From Ignavibacteriaceae bacterium (GTDB lineage Bacteria; Bacteroidota; Ignavibacteria; Ignavibacteriales; Ignavibacteriaceae), in contig JALONF010000036.1 of the NCBI GenBank assembly GCA_025455085.1, forward strand, positions 1 to 21,006: a DNA stretch of 21,006 bases. Reading direction: 5' to 3'. The position numbers were made by a program, and so were the translations under genes. The notes beneath the pieces are model-generated. The model saw only the letters and a list, made by a program, of their open reading frames with translations. It was not told the DNA's origin and made no database searches. Shown here one piece after another: positions 14,733-21,006 of this stretch. Position 1 is the first letter of the stretch; each line of letters begins with the position of its first letter.

Positions 14733-15802
14733 TGTACGACTGGTTATATAATCTTACCGGAAGTGAAATTCTTGCAATGTTCATTGTGAGCTTACTTCCG
14801 CTGTTTGTTTTCATTTTACCATTTGCTTTAGCTGCTGTTTTAGCTGAACGAAAAGTCTCCGCACATATGCAGGATCGACTCGGACCAATGCGTACTGGTT
14901 ATCATGGAATTCTTCAAACGATCGCAGATATAATTAAGCTTCTGCAAAAAGAAGATTTGGTTCCGCACGCAACTGATAAAGCTCTATTTAATTTCGCTCC
15001 ACTTCTTGTCTTCATGGGAAGTTATGCTGCCTTTGCTGCAATTCCTTTCTCAGGATTTTTTATCGGTTCAAAAATTGATCTTGGAATAATCTTCATTGTT
15101 GGTGTTACAGGACTTGTAGTTGCCGGCATTCTAATGGCAGGCTGGGCTTCTAACAATAAATATTCTTTGCTTGGTGCTATGCGTGCTGCTGCTCAGATTA
15201 TCAGTTATGAAATTCCAACTTTGTTGATCATACTAACAGTAATTATGCTAACTGGCACTTTAAGTCTTTACGACTTAAGTGAAATGCAGACAGCTTATTT
15301 CTGGAACTGGCTGATTCTAGGCGGACCGGCAGTTGGTTTACAAAAGATATTACTAATTCCATTAATGATTTTAGGTTTCTTGATAATTTATACAAGCACT
15401 CTCGCTGAAGTTAACAGGACACCTTTTGATATTCCCGAAGCAGAATCAGAATTAGTCTCAGGCTATCATACTGAATATTCAGGTATGAAGTTCGCAATGT
15501 TCTTTCTTGCTGAATATGCTAATATGTTTGCCGTGTCTGCAATTGTATCAGTTATATTTTTTGGAGGATACCAATCACCTTTCGGATATCTTGGGAATAC
15601 TCTTGGTTGGACCTGGTTAGTTCCGATTGAACAATTTTTCTGGTTTACAGCAAAAGGCTTATTCGGAGTGTTTGTTCAAATGTGGTTAAGATGGACATTG
15701 CCTCGTTTCAGAGTTGATCAGCTTATGGCATTCTGCTGGAAATATTTAATTCCTTTTTCATTCGTAATTCTTTTATTAGTTGGTTTGATAACTTTAATGT
15801 GA
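14729..15802 (+). CDS. nuoH: NADH-quinone oxidoreductase subunit H
   Basis: NuoH (ND1) is the membrane subunit that, with NuoB and NuoD, encloses the quinone channel and connects to the proton path. It has 357 residues and about eight membrane helices. The characteristic AERKVSAHMQDRLGPMRTGYHG (about 40-61) and TLAEVNRTPFDIPEAESELVSGYHTEYSGM (about 228-257) loops contain the acidic and arginine residues conserved in the quinone path. The first codons are ATGATG; the first overlaps the nuoD stop (ATGA), and a Shine-Dalgarno match lies 9 bases before it. In most bacteria nuoE, nuoF and nuoG would lie between nuoD and this gene, and here they are missing. Confidence 0.97.
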   Translation: MMYDWLYNLTGSEILAMFIVSLLPLFVFILPFALAAVLAERKVSAHMQDRLGPMRTGYHGILQTIADIIKLLQKEDLVPHATDKALFNFAPLLVFMGSYAAFAAIPFSGFFIGSKIDLGIIFIVGVTGLVVAGILMAGWASNNKYSLLGAMRAAAQIISYEIPTLLIILTVIMLTGTLSLYDLSEMQTAYFWNWLILGGPAVGLQKILLIPLMILGFLIIYTSTLAEVNRTPFDIPEAESELVSGYHTEYSGMKFAMFFLAEYANMFAVSAIVSVIFFGGYQSPFGYLGNTLGWTWLVPIEQFFWFTAKGLFGVFVQMWLRWTLPRFRVDQLMAFCWKYLIPFSFVILLLVGLITLM

Positions 15803-15803
15803 T

Positions 15804-16406
15804 ATGAGAGATTATATTTACAATTTCTGGCAAGGTCTTTATACAATTCTGGTTGGAATGAAAGTAACTTTCAGGCATTTATTTATTCCTGCAGTTACTA
15901 TTCAATATCCTTCAGTAAAACCACAGATGCCGGAAAGAGAACGGAACAGACTTTATGTTAATATGGATGATTGCATTGGCTGCGATCAGTGTGCAAGAGC
16001 TTGTCCTGTTAATTGTATTGAGATTGAAACTGTAAAATCAATTCCAGGTGAAGATCTTGGAACTACATCAAACGGAAAAAAGAAAGCTTTGTGGGTAACC
16101 ACCTTTAATATTGATTTTGCTAAATGCTGCTACTGTCAGTTGTGTGTTTTCCCCTGTCCTACCGAATGTATTTATATGACTGATACTTATGAATTTTCTG
16201 AATTCCAGAGAGAAAATCTTGTTTATGATTTTGTGACTCTTACTCCTGAAGAAAGAATTCAGAAAAAGAAAAACTTCGAAGAGATGCAGGCAAAGAAAGA
16301 AGCCGAGAAAATAGCAGCCGCAAAAAAAGCAGACGAAGATAAAGCTGCACAAGCTAACAAACCTGCTGAAACAAAATCGGACAATAAAGAAGAAAATAAA
16401 CAATGA
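15804..16406 (+). CDS. nuoI: NADH-quinone oxidoreductase subunit I with charged tail
   Basis: NuoI carries clusters N6a and N6b, which pass electrons to N2 in NuoB. Residues 1-145 match the family. The first [4Fe-4S] motif is C57, C60, C63 (CxxCxxC) with C71 after C67-P; the second is C108, C111, C114 and C118-P, each set exchanging its last Cys between clusters as in ferredoxins. An extra C109 lies in the second motif. Residues 148-200 are a Lys/Glu/Ala-rich hydrophilic tail, probably helical or disordered, not required for the ferredoxin fold and making the protein 200 residues long. The start is 1 base after the nuoH stop, and the stop overlaps nuoJ (ATGA). Confidence 0.96.
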   Translation: MRDYIYNFWQGLYTILVGMKVTFRHLFIPAVTIQYPSVKPQMPERERNRLYVNMDDCIGCDQCARACPVNCIEIETVKSIPGEDLGTTSNGKKKALWVTTFNIDFAKCCYCQLCVFPCPTECIYMTDTYEFSEFQRENLVYDFVTLTPEERIQKKKNFEEMQAKKEAEKIAAAKKADEDKAAQANKPAETKSDNKEENKQ

Positions 16407-16891
16407 ACGTTTACGATTTAATATTCTATCTGTTCGCAGCATTAACATTGCTTTCAGCTTTCTTTGTTGTAACGACAAGAAATATTGTTCGTGCTGCTTT
16501 CTTTCTTTTGTTTACATTTTTTGGTGTTGCAGGTATCTACGTTTTACTCGGTGCTGATTTTGTTGCAATCGTTCAGTTAATTGTTTATGTGGGCGGTATT
16601 TTGATCCTGTTAATTTTTGGAGTGATGATTACAAACAAAATAACCAGTGTAGATATTAAAGCAGGAACTATACAGACGCTTCCTGCTGCAATTGGTGTTG
16701 GTTTATTTACAGGAATTATCGGAGCTGTAATATTGAACACGGATTGGTTTATTGCTAATTCGGAAATGCCTGAATCAACATTATCAACACTCGGTAAAAT
16801 GCTTTTAAATGAATACGTTTTGGTTTTTGAGTTACTTGGAATTTTATTATTAGTGGCCTTAATCGGTGCCGCATCAATGGCGAGGAAATAA
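16403..16891 (+). CDS. nuoJ: NADH-quinone oxidoreductase subunit J
   Basis: NuoJ (ND6) is a membrane subunit between the quinone module and the proton-pumping units. It has 162 residues and five predicted helices. Helix 3 carries the family segment IVQLIVYVGGILILLIFGVMI, where Tyr-Val-Gly-Gly forms the pi-bulge important for coupling. RNIVRAAFFLLF in helix 2 is also typical. It starts within the nuoI stop codon (ATGA), indicating coupled translation. The 34-base gap to nuoK holds an AT-rich direct repeat. Confidence 0.95.
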   Translation: MNVYDLIFYLFAALTLLSAFFVVTTRNIVRAAFFLLFTFFGVAGIYVLLGADFVAIVQLIVYVGGILILLIFGVMITNKITSVDIKAGTIQTLPAAIGVGLFTGIIGAVILNTDWFIANSEMPESTLSTLGKMLLNEYVLVFELLGILLLVALIGAASMARK

Positions 16892-16896
16892 TTAAG

Positions 16897-16920
16897 AATT
16901 TATAATGCATAATTTATAAT
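16897..16920. repeat. AT-rich 10-bp direct repeat between nuoJ and nuoK
   Basis: AATTTATAAT is repeated at 16897-16906 and 16911-16920 with GCAT between (period 14). It fills most of the nuoJ-nuoK gap. It may be low-complexity filler of the kind common in AT-rich genomes. Confidence 0.45.
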
Positions 16921-16925
16921 TATCA

Positions 16926-17234
16926 ATGGAAGTTACCTTAACACATTTTTTGATAGTTAGTACTCTTTTATTCAGCCTTGGAATTTATGGTATCGTCACC
17001 AGGAAGAATGCAATAATGGTACTGATGGGGATTGAATTAATACTTAATGCTTCGAATATTAATTTTATTGCTTTTTCGAGATTTGGAAATTTTGGACTAC
17101 AAGGACAACTGTTTGCTCTGTTTGTAATCGTACTTGCTGCTGCTGAAGCTGCAATTGCTCTGGCTATTGTGCTTAATGTGTATAAAACTTTTGTAAATGT
17201 AAATGTCGATGAAATCGACGAACTAAGAGATTAA
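16926..17234 (+). CDS. nuoK: NADH-quinone oxidoreductase subunit K
   Basis: NuoK (ND4L) is a three-helix membrane subunit that carries conserved glutamates in the hydrophilic proton axis. It has 102 residues, the usual size. The first glutamate is in MGIELILNASNINF (helix 2) and the second in VLAAAEAAIALAIVL (helix 3); both match the positions known to be essential for proton pumping. The start ATG at 16926 has no strong ribosome-binding site. nuoL starts 4 bases after its stop. Confidence 0.96.
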   Translation: MEVTLTHFLIVSTLLFSLGIYGIVTRKNAIMVLMGIELILNASNINFIAFSRFGNFGLQGQLFALFVIVLAAAEAAIALAIVLNVYKTFVNVNVDEIDELRD

Positions 17235-17238
17235 AGAA

Positions 17239-19335
17239 ATGTCTGAATCATTCTTAATAAATATTTCAGTAATTGTACTTTTTCTTCCGCTTCTGGGTTT
17301 TGTGGTTACATTATTACTCGGAAAGAAGATTCCAAAAATATTTTTCTTTGAAGTATTTGTTCTGTTTGCAGGTCTTGTTCTCTCTGCAATTCTTTTATTC
17401 GGAAAGCTAACTTATTTCGCTGACACAAAAATTGTTTCTGAGTTCAAATGGATTGATATGGGTAATGTTCCCGTATTTGGATCAATCAACATTTACCTCG
17501 GAATGTTGATAGATGATATCAGTGCTCTGATGATTGTTGTGGTTTACATTGTCAGTTTCCTTGTTCACTTCTTCTCAATCGATTATATGAAGGGTGATAT
17601 CAGGTATAACAGATACTTCGCATATTTAGGATTGTTTACGTTCTCGATGTCAGGAATCGTTCTCACTCACAATATGCTGATGATGTACATTTTCTGGGAG
17701 CTTGTTGGAATATCTTCTTATCTTTTAATTGGTTTCTGGTATGAAAAGAAATCTGCTTCAGATGCCGGTAAGAAAGCATTCATTGTAAATCGAATTGGCG
17801 ACCTCGGAATGTTAGCTGGCTTGCTGATACTATTCATTACTTATAATACTTTTTCATTTGAACAAATTTTTGGTGAAATAGCAAAAGGAAATCTTCCATT
17901 CAATAGCGAATTCTGGCTGACTGTAACAGGAGTATTAATCTTTTGTGGTGCAATTGGAAAATCTGCACAGTTTCCGTTACACGTTTGGCTGCCTGATGCA
18001 ATGGAAGGTCCAACTCCTGTCAGCGCATTGATTCACGCTGCAACGATGGTTGCTGCTGGTGTTTATCTCGTTGTTAGAGTTTTTGGAATACTTACTGCTG
18101 ATGCAATGCTTGTGATTGCAGCAATCGGTGCTTTGTCTGCATTCATCCCGGCTACAATTGCATTAACACAGAATGATATCAAGCGAGTTCTCGCCTACTC
18201 CACAGTTTCTCAATTAGGTTATATGATAATGGCGCTTGGAGTCGGGGCTTACAAATTTGCATTTTTCCATTTAGTCACTCACGCATTCTTTAAAGCTTGT
18301 TTGTTTCTTGGTTCCGGTTCGGTAATACATGCAATGCATCACGAGCAGGATATTAGAAATATGGGCGGACTAAGAAAGAAAATGCCGATCACATATGCAA
18401 CATTTTTACTTTCATCAATTGCAATTTCTGGAATACCGCTTACTTCAGGATTCCTCAGCAAAGATGGAATTCTTTCTGGAACTTTCGCATTTGCTTCATT
18501 AACCGGACACTGGCTATTCCCATTCGTTGGATTTTTAGTTGCGTTGATGACTGCATTCTATATGTTCAGACTTGTGATACTAACTTTCCATGGTGAACCA
18601 AGAGATCAGCATAAATATGATCACGCACACGAATCAAAATTTGCAATGGCAATGCCCTTGGTTGTTCTTTCTGTTCTTTCTTTGTTCTTCTGGTATACAC
18701 CGAATCCGATGAGTCCGGACGCAGGTTGGTTTTATTCAAAGTGGATTAAGAATCCTGTTATTTACACTCCCGAAAATGCTCGCTGGGATTTTATGAAATC
18801 AGATGAAGCTGCAATATCAGAATCATCTGAACAGCACGACATAATGTATTCCGAGACATATACTAAAGCTTTACATCACGCTCACTGGCCGGCAGTTATT
18901 CTTTCCGAGCTGCTAGCTATATGTGGGATACTTCTTGCGTTTACAATGTATCAATGGAAAAAGATTAGTGCAGATAAACTCACTGAAAGATTTAAACCGC
19001 TTTACAATTTTTCACTCAACAAGTGGTATTTCGATGAACTCTATCATAAAACATTTGTTGCAGGGACTTTAGGTTTGAGCTGGCTTGTAGCCTGGTTTGA
19101 CCGCGTTATAGTTGATGGAATAGTTGATGGAAGTGCTACAGTAACAAAAGCAGTTTCTACTTTTACAGGCAGGTTTGATAATATAGTTGTTGATGGTCTC
19201 GTCAACTTTATGGCTTACTTAAGTGCATTCATCGGATTGTTTTTCAGAAGATTCCAGACTGGTAAAGTGCAGACTTACATTATAATGGTAATATTCTCAA
19301 TCGTGATTTTATTATTTCTATTTAAATCATTTTAG
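17239..19335 (+). CDS. nuoL: NADH-quinone oxidoreductase subunit L
   Basis: NuoL (ND5) is the distal antiporter-like proton-pumping subunit with the long lateral helix running along the membrane arm. It has 698 residues, somewhat above the common 610-680. The core has the conserved Glu E154 in IFWELVGISSYLLIGFWY, the Lys in IGKSAQFPLHVWLPDAMEGPTPVSALIHAATMV, and AYSTVSQLGYMIMALGVG with HAFFKACLFLGSGSVIH. A hydrophilic loop (about 495-545) precedes the C-terminal helices, and the last 60 residues form the amphipathic part and final anchor. Its stop is followed by the REPIN-like element that separates it from nuoM. Confidence 0.96.
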   Translation: MSESFLINISVIVLFLPLLGFVVTLLLGKKIPKIFFFEVFVLFAGLVLSAILLFGKLTYFADTKIVSEFKWIDMGNVPVFGSINIYLGMLIDDISALMIVVVYIVSFLVHFFSIDYMKGDIRYNRYFAYLGLFTFSMSGIVLTHNMLMMYIFWELVGISSYLLIGFWYEKKSASDAGKKAFIVNRIGDLGMLAGLLILFITYNTFSFEQIFGEIAKGNLPFNSEFWLTVTGVLIFCGAIGKSAQFPLHVWLPDAMEGPTPVSALIHAATMVAAGVYLVVRVFGILTADAMLVIAAIGALSAFIPATIALTQNDIKRVLAYSTVSQLGYMIMALGVGAYKFAFFHLVTHAFFKACLFLGSGSVIHAMHHEQDIRNMGGLRKKMPITYATFLLSSIAISGIPLTSGFLSKDGILSGTFAFASLTGHWLFPFVGFLVALMTAFYMFRLVILTFHGEPRDQHKYDHAHESKFAMAMPLVVLSVLSLFFWYTPNPMSPDAGWFYSKWIKNPVIYTPENARWDFMKSDEAAISESSEQHDIMYSETYTKALHHAHWPAVILSELLAICGILLAFTMYQWKKISADKLTERFKPLYNFSLNKWYFDELYHKTFVAGTLGLSWLVAWFDRVIVDGIVDGSATVTKAVSTFTGRFDNIVVDGLVNFMAYLSAFIGLFFRRFQTGKVQTYIIMVIFSIVILLFLFKSF

Positions 19336-19343
19336 AAAATACT

Positions 19344-19409
19344 CGTAGCTCAGGACTCCAGTCCTGAGATTATAACAATTAACGCTCAGTTCAGGAGAAC
19401 TGAGTTACG
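19344..19409. repeat. REPIN-like inverted pair of palindromes between nuoL and nuoM
   Basis: Unit 1: GTAG (19345-19348) followed by CTCAGGAC (19349-19356), loop TCCA, GTCCTGAG (19361-19368). Unit 2, on the opposite strand: GTAA followed by CTCAGTTC, loop TCCT, GAACTGAG; on the plus strand its arms are 19385-19392 and 19397-19404. Both stems are perfect 8-bp with 4-base loops, begin CGTA(G/A)CTCAG, and face each other across 16 bases. A GTAG-like tetranucleotide at the foot of a hairpin is the hallmark of REP sequences moved by RAYT (TnpA-REP) transposases, and a head-to-head pair is a REPIN. No RAYT gene lies in the window. Confidence 0.7.
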
Positions 19410-19440
19410 ATAAAAATATTTGAAAACATTGGGTAGATAA

Positions 19441-21006
19441 ATGAATTTTCCAATACTAACATTTCTAACATTCATTCCAGTTGTCGGGATGGTAATAATT
19501 CTCTTCCTCAAAAAAGAGAATGTAGCTGCTATTAAGTACACTACTTTGCTTGCAACAGGAATCCAAGTAGTTCTTGCAGCTGTGTTAATGAGCAATTACA
19601 ATTACTCGCTCGGCGGAATAAATGAGGCAAGCTCATTTCAGTTTGTTGAGAAATTCAGATGGATTGAGATTAAAGATTTCCCGTTTATCGGAACAATTAA
19701 AATTGATTATTTCCTTGGAGCTGATGGATTAAGTACACCACTCATTCTTTTAACTGCAATTGTTACTTTCATCGCAACTTTATCTTCGTGGACAATCGAT
19801 CGTCAGTTGAAAGGTTACTTTGCTTTATTCCTTTTATTAGATACCGGAATGATGGGAGTATTTGTTTCTCTGGATTTCTTCCTGTTCTTTATTTTCTGGG
19901 AAATTATGCTTCTCCCGATGTACTTCCTTATTGGAATCTGGGGAGGTCCAAGAAGAGAATATGCAGCTATCAAGTTCTTCCTCTATACTTTGTTTGGAAG
20001 CGTTTTTATTCTTCTTGTTATGATTGGATTATACTTCAGCACAACTGAGACACTTGCTGATGGTTCAAAAGTATTTACGTTCAATATCCTCGAAATGATG
20101 AACACGGCTAACTACACAATTGACGGAGTTCTATCACCACTCAATCCGAATAACTGGCGGTTCATTGCATACATTGGTTTGTTTGCCGGATTCGCGATTA
20201 AAATTCCGATGTTTCCGTTCCACACGTGGTTACCCGATGCACACGTTGAAGCACCAACACCTATCAGCGTTATTCTGGCTGGCGTTCTTCTGAAAATGGG
20301 AACTTATGGAATACTGAGATTCAACTATCCGATCTTTCCTGAGTTAACTCAGCAGCTTGCATGGTATATCGGATTGTTTGGAATGATAAATATCATTTAT
20401 GGTGCTCTGGCTGCTATGGCGCAAAGAGATTTCAAAAAGCTGATTGCCTACTCATCAATTTCTCATATGGGTTATTGCTTGCTTGGAATGGCTTCATTAA
20501 ATACGATGGGAATTTCAGGAGCGATACTCCAAATGTTTAACCACGGAACAATTACAGCAATGCTCTTCTTAATTGTTGGAGTTCTTTACGACAGAACACA
20601 TACAAGAAACCTTGATGACTTCGGTGGGATGGCTACTCAAATGCCAATCTATACTGGATTTGTTACAGTTGCATTCTTTGCAGCAATCGGTCTTCCTGGA
20701 TTAAGCGGATTCATTTCAGAAATATTTGTTTTCCTCGGGGCATTCAGTTATGATGTTATAAGATTGATTACGATAATCTCAACGCTTGGAATTCTCTTGG
20801 GTGCTGGCTATATGTTGTGGACAATGCAGAGAGTTTATCTCGGCACATTAAAAGAAAAGTGGATGCAGCTTAAAGATCTTGATGGAAGAGAATACGCAAT
20901 GTTCATCCCGTTAACGTTGATAATTATTTTCCTTGGAGTTTATCCCTCAGCAATGCTCGATGTGATGAATGCTTCCGTTAATTCGATGGTTAAGTTTATG
21001 CAGGAC
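19441..21006 (+). CDS. nuoM: NADH-quinone oxidoreductase subunit M (3' truncated by window edge)
   Basis: NuoM (ND4) is a proton-pumping antiporter-like membrane subunit. The frame runs open from ATG 19441 to the window end, giving 522 residues; complete proteins are usually about 500-550, so little is missing. The conserved residues are E154 (in FWEIMLLPMYFLIG), K254 (FAIKIPMFPFHTWLPDAHVEAPTP) and K285 (AGVLLKMGTYG); the 31-residue spacing of the lysines equals that in E. coli NuoM (K234, K265). DRTHTRNLDDFGG and GLPGLSGFISE follow. TAA immediately precedes the ATG in frame, fixing the start. It lies 105 bases after nuoL, across the REPIN-like element; nuoN would be expected next. Confidence 0.96.
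   Translation, partial: MNFPILTFLTFIPVVGMVIILFLKKENVAAIKYTTLLATGIQVVLAAVLMSNYNYSLGGINEASSFQFVEKFRWIEIKDFPFIGTIKIDYFLGADGLSTPLILLTAIVTFIATLSSWTIDRQLKGYFALFLLLDTGMMGVFVSLDFFLFFIFWEIMLLPMYFLIGIWGGPRREYAAIKFFLYTLFGSVFILLVMIGLYFSTTETLADGSKVFTFNILEMMNTANYTIDGVLSPLNPNNWRFIAYIGLFAGFAIKIPMFPFHTWLPDAHVEAPTPISVILAGVLLKMGTYGILRFNYPIFPELTQQLAWYIGLFGMINIIYGALAAMAQRDFKKLIAYSSISHMGYCLLGMASLNTMGISGAILQMFNHGTITAMLFLIVGVLYDRTHTRNLDDFGGMATQMPIYTGFVTVAFFAAIGLPGLSGFISEIFVFLGAFSYDVIRLITIISTLGILLGAGYMLWTMQRVYLGTLKEKWMQLKDLDGREYAMFIPLTLIIIFLGVYPSAMLDVMNASVNSMVKFMQD

Noticed and set aside
16068..16478. 136-codon minus-strand frame rich in Phe and Cys across nuoI-nuoJ
   Set aside because: It is the complement of the Lys/Glu-rich NuoI tail, which produces runs of Phe and Leu; not a real gene.
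19344..19368. tRNA-like string GTAGCTCAGGAC after nuoL
   Set aside because: It resembles a D-arm, but no acceptor, anticodon or T-arm follows; the hairpin is fully explained as a REP unit.
20339..20352. Perfect 14-bp palindrome CTGAGTTAACTCAG
   Set aside because: It lies inside nuoM coding sequence (Pro-Glu-Leu-Thr-Gln region), lacks the GTAG foot and second unit of the REPIN-like element, and is explained by codons.

Overview
The window is AT-rich, densely coded bacterial chromosome with mostly vital housekeeping genes. A GWxTD-type secreted protein, a complex I cluster without nuoE/F/G, and few strong Shine-Dalgarno sequences suggest the Bacteroidota/Chlorobiota/Ignavibacteriota branch. 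My best guess is an Ignavibacteria-like organism, inferred from gene content and style only. No gene-free stretch exceeds 300 bases. I saw no tRNA, rRNA, CRISPR array, prophage or insertion sequence.

Left part (1-1054, plus strand): the 3' part of tadA (tRNA wobble deaminase), then adk. These converge, 4 bases apart, on a long minus-strand block.

Middle block (1059-11864, all minus strand), in transcription order: (i) an uncharacterised helical protein, manC and an RpiB-like isomerase, spaced 4 and 6 bases apart; (ii) pyrK-pyrD-folC, linking pyrimidine and folate synthesis, with a TTG start on pyrK; (iii) rho behind a 175-base upstream region carrying repeated GTTAAAA motifs; (iv) a secreted GWxTD protein, pdxA, a YqeM-like methyltransferase and ftsE, each joined to the next by overlapping stop and start codons.

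Right part (12070-21006, plus strand, divergent from the helical-protein operon): nuoABCDHIJKLM, with nuoM cut by the window end. This encodes the membrane arm and connecting arm of respiratory complex I. The NADH-oxidising module (NuoEFG) is absent between nuoD and nuoH, so the electron donor is open. A REPIN-like pair of inverted hairpins, one with a GTAG foot and the other with GTAA, separates nuoL from nuoM.

Most notable points: the REPIN-like element; the RpiB homologue with Asp in place of the catalytic Cys and an extra N-terminal domain; the clustered motifs before rho; hairpins overlapping the nuoC and rho stop codons; and a 10-bp inverted repeat with a GGAGGG loop in the leader of the uncharacterised gene. 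No clear new multi-gene system such as a defence island or mobile cassette is visible.
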